Source: Liminaster sp045576355
GTDB taxonomy: Bacteria > Bacteroidota > Bacteroidia > Bacteroidales > UBA3663
Reading direction: 5' to 3'
Assembly (NCBI GenBank): GCA_045576355.1
Contig: JAZNGG010000035.1
Location: forward strand, 1-50,476
Length of the DNA stretch: 50,476 nucleotides
Under the pieces are notes generated by a model. It saw only the letters and a program-made list of their open reading frames with translations, was not told where the DNA came from and ran no database searches. A program made the translations under genes and the position numbers. This document shows positions 33,480 through 43,985 of the stretch, piece after piece. How positions within the stretch are numbered: the first letter of the stretch is position 1; each line of letters begins with the position of its first letter.

Positions 33480-35240
33480 TTATTCTGTCTTCAGAGTCCA
33501 ATCGATGAAATACTTTTGCTGCAAAGAGCTTTCGACTTGAGGCAGCTTGTCTGCAGAATATTTGCCGGCTACGCGATCATAGATCACCTTATAGTCTCCA
33601 TAACGCTCTGCCATCTTGACAAGATAAAGATAAGACTTGCCTTCACCGGTAAACTCTTTAAGATACTCATCGGCAAGAGCCATATCATAGGCCTTGATGC
33701 GCTCCTCGTCAAAGGCAAAGTCGAGAGCAGCCTGCGCCTGATCGGCATCGGCAGGAAGTGTAGCGAGGTAGTCATCGAGGGTTGCCAATTCGTACTCCTC
33801 TGCACGGGCTGCACCCACAATACCGATATCACCATAACCTCCGGATGATGCAAACCACTCCTGATATTGCAAATCCCAAATGCGATCGCCATCCAGACTA
33901 TCTGAAGGCAATGTGGTATAACCACCGGGGAAGACTTCAAGAAGACCCTTATTGAGCAACGTCTTTGCCACTTCCCAATGTCCCAAATGGTTTTCAGCCT
34001 CAGCAAGGAGGAAATGGAGATCATGTCCTCGGAAGAGCGGGATGGTCGGTTCGATCTCGAAGATCTTGGTGCGGAGGTAGCCCTGATTGTTCACACGAGT
34101 ATAATAGAACTTCGTGAGACACTCTTCTCCTCCCAATGTGTTGGTCACCAACTTCTGATGAGGGCCACGAATGTCCGACTCAGTAAACTGAGACTGACCG
34201 AAAGCAGATGGGCGGAGGTAATAACCATCACCGGGATACTCCGGACAGAGATACTGCACGATGCGGTTATACTGCTTGTTCTGATAACTATAGAAGACAG
34301 CTCCCAAGATCTGCTGCTCATATCCGATCTGCTCCGTATAGAAGATGTTGCTATAATAGAGGATCGTGTGCATGGTGCAAGAGTAGAAGTCAAAACCACG
34401 AGTCAAAATAGCATTGGTAAGATAGCGCAAGACATTATCACGCACCCACTGATAGTCAGCTTTCTTAAGCACCGGATCTGTCTGATAGTTGGCTCGCCAA
34501 GAGGTAAACTCTGCGCGGAGCACCAACCACGGAGGAGTGATGTGCTTCCAGTAATCATAAGCCTCATTGCCATTTACGGGATCGACCCAACGACCCCAAT
34601 CCATCTCCAAATTAGCGGGAATGTGCATGCCGGCGAGAGTGACTCCATTATCGAGAAGATCAATGGCGCGATCACAGATGCCTTTGACATCAAGATGCTC
34701 AAAAGTAGCGCTGGAGAGATCCTCAATATCAGTCATATTCTTGTCATACCAATATGCCTCGCCATAGATAGATCCCAACATATAATAAGCCCATGCCTTC
34801 ATGCGGAGTGTTGAGCTGACCAAACGGGGGAAGTGCACTTTGGCACTGTCACTGATGGCACCATCGATACCGATATAAAACTCCTCCATCTTCTGCAGAT
34901 AGTCGTTGCAAGAGGCTATGACACTATAATAACCGGTCGGATCGGCATATTCATTGCCATCGGTTTTGTCATAATTATTGAGATTCTGGAGTGCTACCGG
35001 AGCATTACCTGTGGTCTCCAAGAAGTTGCTGCGGGGCTCTGTCAGCCACATTGCATGATCTCCCACTTCCTGGATCTTGGTAGCAATGCCGAGAAAACCT
35101 CGATACATCTCTGCCTCACGGGCGATATAATCCTCAGAGTTGAGGATATTATCGGGATTGGTCTCAAAGAAATCATCGCAAGAGGTGGTCACGGCTGATG
35201 TTCCGAAAACGAAAGCGATATAATAGAAAATCTTTTTCAT
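33480..35240 (-). CDS. SusD/RagB-family outer-membrane lipoprotein (pair 2)
   Basis: The product has 586 residues with lipobox TTSC (Cys21) followed by the acidic DDFFETNPDNIL, the typical start of SusD proteins and consistent with surface display. Family features: early YRGFLGIATKIQ helix, RLVSSTLRMKAWAYYMLGSIYGE (TPR-like), and a C-terminal PLFRGHDLHFLLAEAENHLG followed by EEWFASSGGYGDIG-like wording. SusD lids the SusC barrel and binds the ligand. It lies 100 bp downstream of the SusC gene at 35341-38502 and forms pair 2 with it. This is a diverged SusD with a long, acidic middle section. The ligand is unknown. Confidence 0.9.
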   Translation of the reverse strand: MKKIFYYIAFVFGTSAVTTSCDDFFETNPDNILNSEDYIAREAEMYRGFLGIATKIQEVGDHAMWLTEPRSNFLETTGNAPVALQNLNNYDKTDGNEYADPTGYYSVIASCNDYLQKMEEFYIGIDGAISDSAKVHFPRLVSSTLRMKAWAYYMLGSIYGEAYWYDKNMTDIEDLSSATFEHLDVKGICDRAIDLLDNGVTLAGMHIPANLEMDWGRWVDPVNGNEAYDYWKHITPPWLVLRAEFTSWRANYQTDPVLKKADYQWVRDNVLRYLTNAILTRGFDFYSCTMHTILYYSNIFYTEQIGYEQQILGAVFYSYQNKQYNRIVQYLCPEYPGDGYYLRPSAFGQSQFTESDIRGPHQKLVTNTLGGEECLTKFYYTRVNNQGYLRTKIFEIEPTIPLFRGHDLHFLLAEAENHLGHWEVAKTLLNKGLLEVFPGGYTTLPSDSLDGDRIWDLQYQEWFASSGGYGDIGIVGAARAEEYELATLDDYLATLPADADQAQAALDFAFDEERIKAYDMALADEYLKEFTGEGKSYLYLVKMAERYGDYKVIYDRVAGKYSADKLPQVESSLQQKYFIDWTLKTE

Positions 35241-35340
35241 GTTGTTTGCAAAGTTTATATTTATCGTTAAAGTCCGATGTCTTAGGAGTCTCTGTCGGCT
35301 CCAAAGAGCACTTTAACTGAAACATCTCATATCTGACTCT

Positions 35341-38300
35341 TTAGAAATTAAGGTTCACTCCGACTTTAAACGTTACCGGATTGGTCACCTTGGCATAGTC
35401 AAAACCGCGAAGTGCTTCTGCATAAGAGTAAGAGAACTCCGGATCACCACCAAGGTAAGAGGTCAGTGTGAAGAGGTTTTCAGCAGCCACATAGATGCTG
35501 CCGGAAGCCACCTTAGCGAGTTTCTTATCGAAAGCCCAAGCCAACTGCAAATTGCGGAGTTTCAAATAAGAAGCATCTTCGATCCAACGATCAGAGAAGA
35601 AGTTGTTACCCGATGGGTCTCCGTAAGCAGCACGAGGCATAGAGGTCTCTTGACCTTCGATCTGCCAACGATTGAGGACTGCGGTAGATTGATTATAGAA
35701 TTTATCCATAGACTCTGTTGTGCGACGAGTAGTATTATAAGCCTCATTACCTATGGAGAAGGCAAAGTCTGCACTCAAAGTCCAGTCCTTATAACGGAGA
35801 GACGTTCCGAAACTACCAAAAAGATCTGGAGCAGCAGAACCCAATGAGACACGGTCTTCATCATTGATTACATGATCATTATTCTGATCGACAAAGATCA
35901 CATCACCTCCCTGATAGTTGTTGCCATAAGAGTTTTTCAGACCTGAAGCGAGCGCCTCCTGGGTAGTGGCATAAACTCCGGCTGTCTGATAACCATAAAA
36001 CTCATAAGGAGTACGACCCACTTTGATACGGGTCTGGGCATCATCGTTATTATAGGCGGTATAGGTCTGTATATATTCGTCTTGTGGACCGAGATCGGTC
36101 ACTTCGCTCTTCATCCACGCAGCATTGGCTGAGATTACCCAATCCCAATCACGAGTACGGATCGGATTGACGCGGAGAGCAGCTTCTATGCCATAACTCT
36201 CGATGGCAGCCGTATTATCATAATAAGAATCGAAGTTTCCGAAGACAGCAGAGATATTGCGGTCCAAAAGAAGATCATAAGAGTCTGCATAGAAAGCATT
36301 GACCTTTACACCCAACTTATTATTGAAAGCTGCAAAATCAACACCCAAGTCATATTGCAACTTCTTTTCCCACTCCAATTTGGTATTGGGCACACCATTG
36401 CGAACGATGGTACCAATATTAAACAAGTTATTGGAAGTGTAGTAATTCTTAGCATAGTTGGAAGAGAAACGGCTGTTACCGGTCATGCTTACCTCTGCTG
36501 TGATGTTGAGAAGATTGATCACATCCGGCATACCCTCAGCATTAGCAGCCATATAGGTAAGGCTGGCAGACGGGAACCACCCGAAACGGGAAGCATCTAC
36601 ACCCGAAGCCGATGTCCCATCGACAGAGAGGGCAGCCACAGCTTTCCAAAGATGATTGTAGGTATAATCTCCATGGAGGTAGAAACTGAGCCACTTCCAA
36701 TCATCATTATTGCCATAGATACTCCACTCGTCTGTGGTCTTATTGAGCGTCTTGTAGTAATCATTGGCTGAGTTATAACCGCTTGATGCATCATACTCAT
36801 AGCTCTTGGTCATAAAACGAACACCGGCATAGGCATTGAGAGCATGTACATCCTCAAAGACATTTTTGTATGCTGCATTGAGGTTATAGAAGTAGGAGTT
36901 TTGACGGATCACACCCATGGAGACATAGTTCTCGCCGGTGCCATAGAGTTGTGGCAGGATGGCTTGATCTGTCACACCGGGGGTGAAGAGCGTCTCCTCG
37001 GTATAGTCATAATAGAGGTTGATTACACCGGTAAATGTCCAATGGGGAGTAGCTCGCCAATTGAGACCCAAACGAATGTTGGCATCATAGATCTTGTCTG
37101 TTCCCTCCACAGTGTTTACGATGGCAACAGGATTGGAAACATTATCATAAGCATGAGTCGGATTGGCATTGACATTCCATCCGTTATACTTCAAATAGCG
37201 ATTGATGACACCATTGTCAGAAAGTTTCTCATTGGAGTGGAGATTAGGCATCATACGATAGGCAGAAAGGATGGCAGAAGTCTCCTCCTTCATGCCGGTC
37301 TCCATCAAGTCACTCTTGATATAAGCAAGATTGACAGAGGTGAAAATATCCACATCACGGCTCACCATAATGTTGGTATTGATAGAAGTGTGATAGCGAT
37401 CTGTTCCGGTATTTTTAAGAGTACCGTTTTCACCCGTATAACCAAAAGAGATGTTGTATTTAGCCACCTCATCACCACCTTCGACACGAATCACGTTGTC
37501 TGTGACAAAGGCATCCTCATGGATCCGATCTACCCAATCGGTACGATTGTTGAATAGATATGAGTAGTAGTTGGTTCCACCTTTGAGGAATGGATAATCG
37601 TTTTGAAGATCAGAGATAGAGCTATAACGAGTCTGTCCGATATCCATGAGATAACCCCGATAGTCCTCAACACCCAAAACCGGTATTTGGTCGTGAATCT
37701 TGTTGATGCCATAATTGCCGGAAAAAGAGACCCGTGTATCAAGGTTATCGCTTGAAGCCTGCTCTGTCTCAATCAGGATCACACCATTAGAACCCAACGA
37801 ACCATACATAGCAGCCTCAGCACCTTTGAGGACAGTGATGTTGCGGATATCAGCAGCGTTATAGCCGAAAAGAGCATCACGAGAATAACCATTGATCACA
37901 TCCGAAATGGAGGTATTAGTCATAAACGGAACACCATTGATCACAATCAAAGGGGTGTTATCGGCATGGAGTGTGTGAAGACCACGAATGTTGTAGTAAC
38001 CACCCTCACCGGACATACCACTCTTCCGCTCCACTTTCAATCCGGCCATTCCTCCTTGCCATGCGAGATCTGCCGAAGGAGAAGTTTTCATATCCTTACG
38101 ATTCAAAGTCTCAAGAATGGCAGAGGCTTGTCCACGATTTTCAGTCGAGAAAGGTAAAACCACCTCTCCGTTATAATCTGTAGCGTCGGTCGGTACCAAA
38201 ACGATTACAGAGGGAATTGTTCCCTTATTCAAAGGAAATTCCTGTCCATAGAAGTCTTCTGCGACAACTTTAAACGTACCTTTATCCGCTTGTGTTTTCA

Positions 38301-38502
38301 GAGAATACTTTCCTTCGGCATCGGTGATGGCAGATCCGGTCGTCCCAGGCACTGAGACGATGACACCCTCGATGGGGTCTCCGTCGATGCCAACTACCTT
38401 GCCACTCAAAACCCGCTCCTGTGCCTGAGCCATCAGTGCTGCCGGAGCGGAGGCAAGCATCGAAGCTATTGCGATATATATATACTTGTTTTTCATAATC
38501 AT
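35341..38502 (-). CDS. SusC/RagA-family TonB-dependent transporter (pair 2)
   Basis: The product has 1053 residues with a signal peptide ending ALMAQAQ. Then a carboxypeptidase-regulatory-like domain (about 30-110, VLSGKVVGIDGDPIEGVIVSVPG), a plug domain with the SusC hallmark YYNIRGLHTLHADNTPLIVINGVP and ITVLKGAEAAMYGSLGSNGVILIET, and a beta-barrel from about 260 ending in KVTNPVTFKVGVNLNF with a terminal Phe. It would import an oligosaccharide or other ligand across the outer membrane using TonB energy. The plug wording is somewhat divergent (IRGLHT instead of IRG-TSL). An alternative start is the Met two codons on (38496). It is followed by its SusD; 32 bp separate it from the fasciclin gene upstream. 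Confidence 0.93.
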   Translation of the reverse strand: MIMKNKYIYIAIASMLASAPAALMAQAQERVLSGKVVGIDGDPIEGVIVSVPGTTGSAITDAEGKYSLKTQADKGTFKVVAEDFYGQEFPLNKGTIPSVIVLVPTDATDYNGEVVLPFSTENRGQASAILETLNRKDMKTSPSADLAWQGGMAGLKVERKSGMSGEGGYYNIRGLHTLHADNTPLIVINGVPFMTNTSISDVINGYSRDALFGYNAADIRNITVLKGAEAAMYGSLGSNGVILIETEQASSDNLDTRVSFSGNYGINKIHDQIPVLGVEDYRGYLMDIGQTRYSSISDLQNDYPFLKGGTNYYSYLFNNRTDWVDRIHEDAFVTDNVIRVEGGDEVAKYNISFGYTGENGTLKNTGTDRYHTSINTNIMVSRDVDIFTSVNLAYIKSDLMETGMKEETSAILSAYRMMPNLHSNEKLSDNGVINRYLKYNGWNVNANPTHAYDNVSNPVAIVNTVEGTDKIYDANIRLGLNWRATPHWTFTGVINLYYDYTEETLFTPGVTDQAILPQLYGTGENYVSMGVIRQNSYFYNLNAAYKNVFEDVHALNAYAGVRFMTKSYEYDASSGYNSANDYYKTLNKTTDEWSIYGNNDDWKWLSFYLHGDYTYNHLWKAVAALSVDGTSASGVDASRFGWFPSASLTYMAANAEGMPDVINLLNITAEVSMTGNSRFSSNYAKNYYTSNNLFNIGTIVRNGVPNTKLEWEKKLQYDLGVDFAAFNNKLGVKVNAFYADSYDLLLDRNISAVFGNFDSYYDNTAAIESYGIEAALRVNPIRTRDWDWVISANAAWMKSEVTDLGPQDEYIQTYTAYNNDDAQTRIKVGRTPYEFYGYQTAGVYATTQEALASGLKNSYGNNYQGGDVIFVDQNNDHVINDEDRVSLGSAAPDLFGSFGTSLRYKDWTLSADFAFSIGNEAYNTTRRTTESMDKFYNQSTAVLNRWQIEGQETSMPRAAYGDPSGNNFFSDRWIEDASYLKLRNLQLAWAFDKKLAKVASGSIYVAAENLFTLTSYLGGDPEFSYSYAEALRGFDYAKVTNPVTFKVGVNLNF

Positions 38503-38534
38503 CTAATATTGACAAATGACCATTTACCGATACA

Positions 38535-40439
38535 TCAATAATTATTCTTGGTCGGACGAAGACACCAGTGATACATCATCAACTGAATAACGTTGCCTTT
38601 GTCTCGTTTAATCTTACCTTCAGCATCGAATGTGCAGTCTCCATTCAAGAAAAGTTTTGCCATATCTCCTGACTCCACCTTGATCTTGAAGTTTCCGGGT
38701 TTATTGAGATTGACCGTAGCCACCTGGTATCCGTCTGTATCATAGGCTGAAGCTTTTTGATAAAGTACCGGATCTTGATCATACCACCATCTCCAATCGT
38801 AACCTTCAGGATAGCCTACAGACTCTGAACCATAGAAATCCATACCCTCCATAGCACCGCCACGATCAAAATGGAAGTTTGAACCGGTAGCAATAAGACT
38901 CATATTCTCCACCAAACGATTGGCGGGAGAGAACTCTTCGTCAGCTGCGGCAAAGTAGATGCTGATAGAGTAACGAAGAGAGTGCTTAAAGCCCATACGG
39001 AGATAATACTCTCCGGCAGGGAGAGAAACAGGATTCAAACCGAAATTCTTGTCATCAGTATTGAGAAGCAAACCGTCATACTCCACGGAACAAGGCAACG
39101 AGTCTGCCATAGCCTGAGCAGTAGGGATAGCGGTCAAAACATGATAATACATGATGGGGAGCTCAGAAGTCAGTTCAAATAAACCTTGTGCATCGTTCAA
39201 AATCTGAGGAGCCTCCCAATTAGTCCAGCGGAAATAGCCTCCTTCACCACCTTCTCCTCGCTCAACTGCCGAAAGTTGAGGCCATAGCAAATAGAATTTC
39301 TCTTTGACACGCCAAATGACAATATGATTCGGCACTTTATAATCAGTGAGAAGGTAAGCAACACCATTACTCAACTCAATAGGATTAGCAACATCAACAG
39401 TCTGCACCGAAGGTTTCCATTGTGCGGCTTCATAAGCAGTATAGGTACGCTTATCCAGCACCTCATCTACCTCCTCTATATAACCACCAACACACTCAAA
39501 CTGCCCCTCAACATCAGAAGAAACTTCTTCGGGTTTCATGCGATGATCTACAAAGCATGAAGAGACAATCCACTTTTTAAACTTCAAACTATCATTGGCC
39601 GTTGGAGCACGATTGAGCCAAACAGGGATACTATCCAAAGCACCAAAATAAGCTTTCTCAATCATCGCATTGTTAGGTACGAACAATGTAGATTGGAAAG
39701 ACTCACTGCGCATATTCCAAGTGGCAAGACCGCTCTCTGTAAAACGATCCATCAGAGAGTTACGAACCTCAAATACAGAGTCTGAATAGATGGTATTACC
39801 CATGTCATCCACACCGGAAGGAATGGAAGCGTCTGCATTGAAGATGGTTTCCTCGAAAAGAGCGATAAACTCCTTGAACAGAGAATAGTCCTCTCCCAAA
39901 CTTTGGATATATTCATAAACAGAGGGCTGTACTGCTACAGGAGCATCTACAACATAGACATATCCATTATCTGTCTTATAGACTTTAAGGAGCGCATGCT
40001 CGTTGAGCAGGATATTGCCATCTGCATCATAAGTGATCCAAATGTTCTTTCCACTCTGCATATAGATGCCATAACCCGGCACCAAAGAAGAGGGTGCAAC
40101 AGCGACATCTGAAACAGAGTTTTGGGCAAATAAAGGTGCCTGAAGAGTCTCATCACCCTCCGGTATAGAACCATTTTCAGTAACAATTGCCGTACAACTC
40201 TCACCACTGAGAATCTCTGATATTGACCCCAATGCCACATTAACTTGAGAAAGTTCAGACCGAGAAGCCAAAAATTCTGCCACTGTCCCGGGAACAACCT
40301 CTACAGAGACTGTCGAATTCAGATCCGTAACGTCATAATGATCATCCCAATCATCGGTACAAGAGGGAAGCGTCATAGTTGCGCCTCCAAGGAGCAGCGC
40401 CAACGCAATCGGAAACAAATGTTTTATGCTTTTTTTCAT
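38535..40439 (-). CDS. Fasciclin (FAS1)-like lipoprotein, pair-2 associated
   Basis: The product has 634 residues with lipobox LPSC (Cys27) and acidic TDDWDDHYD after it, suggesting a surface lipoprotein. FAS1-like segments are recognised by TVAEFLASRSELSQ (about 55-68) and STLFVPNNAMIEKAYFG (about 248-264). A C-terminal region of about 150 residues (NPVSLPAGEYYLRMGFKHSLR ... GNFKIKVESGDMAKLFL) looks like a beta-sandwich of the type found after FAS1 domains in Bacteroidetes (possibly DUF5108). It lies between the fasciclin gene at 40464 and SusC-2, in the position where SusE/F-like glycan-binding proteins usually occur. Binding of glycan or other surface ligand is inferred from position only. 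Confidence 0.8.
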   Translation of the reverse strand: MKKSIKHLFPIALALLLGGATMTLPSCTDDWDDHYDVTDLNSTVSVEVVPGTVAEFLASRSELSQVNVALGSISEILSGESCTAIVTENGSIPEGDETLQAPLFAQNSVSDVAVAPSSLVPGYGIYMQSGKNIWITYDADGNILLNEHALLKVYKTDNGYVYVVDAPVAVQPSVYEYIQSLGEDYSLFKEFIALFEETIFNADASIPSGVDDMGNTIYSDSVFEVRNSLMDRFTESGLATWNMRSESFQSTLFVPNNAMIEKAYFGALDSIPVWLNRAPTANDSLKFKKWIVSSCFVDHRMKPEEVSSDVEGQFECVGGYIEEVDEVLDKRTYTAYEAAQWKPSVQTVDVANPIELSNGVAYLLTDYKVPNHIVIWRVKEKFYLLWPQLSAVERGEGGEGGYFRWTNWEAPQILNDAQGLFELTSELPIMYYHVLTAIPTAQAMADSLPCSVEYDGLLLNTDDKNFGLNPVSLPAGEYYLRMGFKHSLRYSISIYFAAADEEFSPANRLVENMSLIATGSNFHFDRGGAMEGMDFYGSESVGYPEGYDWRWWYDQDPVLYQKASAYDTDGYQVATVNLNKPGNFKIKVESGDMAKLFLNGDCTFDAEGKIKRDKGNVIQLMMYHWCLRPTKNNY

Positions 40440-40463
40440 AGTGCAAATATTATTCAGAGGTCA

Positions 40464-42260
40464 TTAGTCTTGGATAGGTGTAAAGAGGATATAGTCCCAA
40501 AGCTGATGGTAAGAACCACTCGTTTTGGCATTGATATCCAACATAGTTGCCTTAAAAGTATGTACTCCAGATGACTCGAATTCCACTTCACGGAAGATCT
40601 CCAAGTCTGCACTTCCGTAAGTGTACCTTGAAGTAGGCAATCCCTTAAAGACATACTTGTTTTCTGTCAGAGCCTTCTCCTCATCCTCCGGATCCAACTG
40701 GAACTTAGTCAAAGATCCTGCAGCATGGAAGGTCATCATTGTCGCCTCAGAGGCATAATGGAGGGTTACTTTATATTTACCCTTGATAATCGTCGGAGTC
40801 TGGAACTGTATCCATCCGGCATAACCGAGATTTAACACCAACAAGTTATTGAGATAAGCTCCATAAGCATTATTCTCCTTATCGCGAGAGGAGACATATT
40901 TACACTTCTTGAAGCCGACCTGACGATAGACAGAAGGCTTTGCCTTAGCGTCATTAGCCTGATAAGTGAAACTAGTTATTTCTCCATATTGACCATCGCG
41001 GAACGTTTCTGTTAGGTCTATCTGATACTCTTTATTGGTAAGAGGTGTCGAATAGAGCATACCATAGTTTTTATCTGCACCATAAGAATTGACAAACGAA
41101 ATGATGTCAGAAGAGTTACAGAAGTCCCACTTCACTTCGACCGGTTCCGGCTGCCATACCGGCAGATAATAATCGATCTTATGGATCAAACCATTGCGAG
41201 CCTCAATGTTACTGCGAAGCACTTTAGCCTTTTCGTTAATGATCGGGATTAGCACACCGGTGGAAGAATCGTTTTCACAAGTCATCACCTGTGTAGTACA
41301 ATTCGTGTCATAGATCAACACCTGATCAGGTGCATCAAAACTAAAGAATTTGTCTTTCGTATAGAGTTGGTCATAGAAATGATAAGAAACAAAGTCATAC
41401 AGAGCCTTTTCATCTCCACCGATCTTTGCTTTCAAATCCTCGAGACTATTGATTCCTTCTTTGTGGAACGCCTCGTCATTAGGAGCGAAACAAGTAAACT
41501 GATAGGTTTTGATCGAATATCCACCTCCGACAATGCGGATGGTATCATTAAGTTTCTCTACCTCCTTATCATAGCCTGATTCACGAGCGGCAGCAACAAA
41601 GATGGAAAACTCCTCCAATGTCTCTAATTTATCGACCATAGTCTCTGCCAACGGACGGATCACATCATCCATATAATAGATGTTGGCATTGACTGCCTCG
41701 ATCATGTGTACACCTCCACTATCACGCGGCTGTACGGCAGCCTGATTGTTTAGGAAGATGGTTTCCGACTCAAAAATCTCATCTGTGCGATAGGCATCAT
41801 CCACATCTGTAATCTTATATCCAAATGTCGGTGTGATATAGCCCTGGAAAAGCGAAGCATATTCAAAAGCAACACCTTCCTCAGCACGATTAACAAAAGA
41901 CTCACTATTGATTTTGGTACTATTGATAATATGTGTCTGTACCACATATTTTGCATAAGTCAAATCCAACTCCTGCACAGAGTTGACTCCTCTCCAAGCG
42001 AGGAATTCCTCCATAGCCTTATTAGTAGGAGCAAAGAGGGTTGCTTTAGCATCAGCATCCTTCAGTCCATTATAATAATCGGTATAATGCAACAATTCGA
42101 GCCAAAGGGAGAATGTCTCTTCATACTTCTCCAAGACAGAAGTACAAGTCATTTCCTCTTCAAGATCGGTAGGAGTCACAAATGTAGAATCCTCAAACGG
42201 ATCATCACAAGAGGCGAGGCCTATCAGGGCTGCCATAGCCCACAATGTATATCGTTTCAT
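40464..42260 (-). CDS. Fasciclin (FAS1)-like lipoprotein, middle of operon
   Basis: I start at the ATG at 42260 (MKRYTLWAM, 598 residues); four codons upstream (42272) is a possible alternative. Lipobox GLASC (Cys18), then DDPFED. Two FAS1 domains: about 35-190 (TSVLEKYEETFSLWLELLHYTDY, TLFAPTNKAMEEFLAW) and about 210-350 (LEEFSIFVAAARESGYD, FTCFAPNDEAFHKEG). The C-terminal half has a beta-sandwich region (GKYKVTLHYASEATMMTF ... SGSYHQLWDYILF) similar in place to that of the next gene. It follows SusD-1 by 55 bp and precedes the next FAS1 gene by 24 bp. Likely a surface ligand-binding component of the same complex. Confidence 0.83.
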   Translation of the reverse strand: MKRYTLWAMAALIGLASCDDPFEDSTFVTPTDLEEEMTCTSVLEKYEETFSLWLELLHYTDYYNGLKDADAKATLFAPTNKAMEEFLAWRGVNSVQELDLTYAKYVVQTHIINSTKINSESFVNRAEEGVAFEYASLFQGYITPTFGYKITDVDDAYRTDEIFESETIFLNNQAAVQPRDSGGVHMIEAVNANIYYMDDVIRPLAETMVDKLETLEEFSIFVAAARESGYDKEVEKLNDTIRIVGGGYSIKTYQFTCFAPNDEAFHKEGINSLEDLKAKIGGDEKALYDFVSYHFYDQLYTKDKFFSFDAPDQVLIYDTNCTTQVMTCENDSSTGVLIPIINEKAKVLRSNIEARNGLIHKIDYYLPVWQPEPVEVKWDFCNSSDIISFVNSYGADKNYGMLYSTPLTNKEYQIDLTETFRDGQYGEITSFTYQANDAKAKPSVYRQVGFKKCKYVSSRDKENNAYGAYLNNLLVLNLGYAGWIQFQTPTIIKGKYKVTLHYASEATMMTFHAAGSLTKFQLDPEDEEKALTENKYVFKGLPTSRYTYGSADLEIFREVEFESSGVHTFKATMLDINAKTSGSYHQLWDYILFTPIQD

Positions 42261-42315
42261 ACTGCTTTGCATATATTCTGTTTAAGCTTTTTCTTAAATA
42301 GTTTGAGGACTCTCA

Positions 42316-43968
42316 CTAATTCTTATAATATGGATTCTGCGAATAGGTCAAGAGCGGGTTACGCTCGATCTCCGTATTGGAAATAGGGAGGAAAAGGGCA
42401 TTATCACTGCTCAATACCGATTTAAGCCAAGACTCACTTGCCTGCTCGTTATACATCAGCACCTGATCCACCAAGAGAGTATTTTTATAACGATTGTCGT
42501 TGCTACGTCCCATGCGAAGGAAATCATACCAGATCTTACCTTCACCCAAGAACTCGATTTTACGTTCGTCAAGCACCTTTTCGAGTAACTCTTCCTGAGA
42601 ATACATATCAACCTCATCCAAAGCGCCCTCTTGCTCATTGGGGTCATCATACATTCCTGCAGCAATATTATCCTCTAAGGCTGCACGCTCACGGATGCGG
42701 TTGATGCACTTCACAGCCTCCAATTTGTGTTCGGGAGTCGGCTCCAAACCATCCACTAAAAGGAGAGCCTCAGCCTTCATTAGGAGAATATCCGCCATAC
42801 GATAAATGATAAAGTTCGGATCGTATGCATTGGAAGTGCGCTTTTTATCCTTAGTCGTAGAACCGAGATACTTCCAGCAGTATCCGACAGTCATACCCAA
42901 AGAAAGCGATGACGTACCACCTGCATAAAATGCGGCACGATCTGTACGAGGAGACTCTACCAAAGCCTCTCCGGGTACAGGACCTTCCTCACCAGTTTCT
43001 CCAATAATCGCAAGATACTCATTGACAATATCGGAACACATTTTAGCGGAAACGCGCCATACACCGGATGCATCAACATCATCAAATAACAAAGGTAGCG
43101 TATTGGACTGCTCCTCATCGGCATTCCACTGAATCTCAAAAATGGACTCCTTACTATTGCCCGGATTGAACATGGAGAAATAGGAAGAGCGGGAGGGTGT
43201 TGCCATGAAGGCCGGAGCCTTCGGATTGGTCATTGAGGCATCAAGAAGAGCATCACAATATTGGATTGCTGTCGCATAATCCTCATCCCAAAGGCAAACA
43301 TCTGCCATGAGGGCGTAGAGAGCCCACTTGGTGGCACGGCCTTTGCTCTCCCAAGTCGTAGAGAAAGACTCTTTAGCAGCACCGGTCTTCAATGCAGTCA
43401 TGATGTCTGCCTTGATCTGATCCACGATCTCATCCTCATAAGTAAGAGGAAGATTAAAAGATGTTCCATCATCCTGGAAAGACTTGAGCGGCATCGGTAC
43501 ATCTCGCCAGTTACGCACCAGATAGAAATAACTCAATGCACGGAGGAAGTATGCCTCTGTATAGTGAGAACGAAGTTCTGCCTCATTATAAGTCATATCG
43601 GCAGCACAGGCCTCAGATGCTCGGTCTAAAACGGTATTGGCAACATTGATAATCTTATAAAAGATGCTCCAGTCAGCAACACTTGATGAGGGGACTATCT
43701 GATAATTCTGTAAAACACTTCCAGTGCGATCGTACATGACACCGGCACGCAACTCTCCGTAAGGGAGCAAAGAACCCACCACAGCATCACGCAGATATGA
43801 GTAGCCTCCCATCAGGACATTCTCCACATCCTGCTTGGTCTGCCAATAGTCATCTGAAACCTGAGAATTCTCAGGTACGACCTCCAAATAATCGGCACAA
43901 GAGGTGCCGGTAACACCGATGGTGCATGCAATCAGAGCGGAGGCAAATATATATTTGATCTTTTTCAT
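42316..43968 (-). CDS. SusD/RagB-family outer-membrane lipoprotein (pair 1)
   Basis: The product has 550 residues from the ATG at 43968 (a start at 43980 adds four residues). Lipobox GTSC (Cys24), then ADYLEVVPENSQVSDDYWQTKQDVENVLMGGYSYLRD, a classic SusD N terminus. Also typical: YTEAYFLRALSYFYLVRNWRDVPMPLKSF, and at the C terminus FIIYRMADILLMKAEALL ... AVKCINRIRERA and LEKVLDERKIEFLGEGKIWYDFLRMGR, the RagB signature. A more canonical SusD than pair 2. It follows SusC-1 by 17 bp. Confidence 0.96.
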   Translation of the reverse strand: MKKIKYIFASALIACTIGVTGTSCADYLEVVPENSQVSDDYWQTKQDVENVLMGGYSYLRDAVVGSLLPYGELRAGVMYDRTGSVLQNYQIVPSSSVADWSIFYKIINVANTVLDRASEACAADMTYNEAELRSHYTEAYFLRALSYFYLVRNWRDVPMPLKSFQDDGTSFNLPLTYEDEIVDQIKADIMTALKTGAAKESFSTTWESKGRATKWALYALMADVCLWDEDYATAIQYCDALLDASMTNPKAPAFMATPSRSSYFSMFNPGNSKESIFEIQWNADEEQSNTLPLLFDDVDASGVWRVSAKMCSDIVNEYLAIIGETGEEGPVPGEALVESPRTDRAAFYAGGTSSLSLGMTVGYCWKYLGSTTKDKKRTSNAYDPNFIIYRMADILLMKAEALLLVDGLEPTPEHKLEAVKCINRIRERAALEDNIAAGMYDDPNEQEGALDEVDMYSQEELLEKVLDERKIEFLGEGKIWYDFLRMGRSNDNRYKNTLLVDQVLMYNEQASESWLKSVLSSDNALFLPISNTEIERNPLLTYSQNPYYKN

Positions 43969-43985
43969 AATACTAAGCAAGAGAT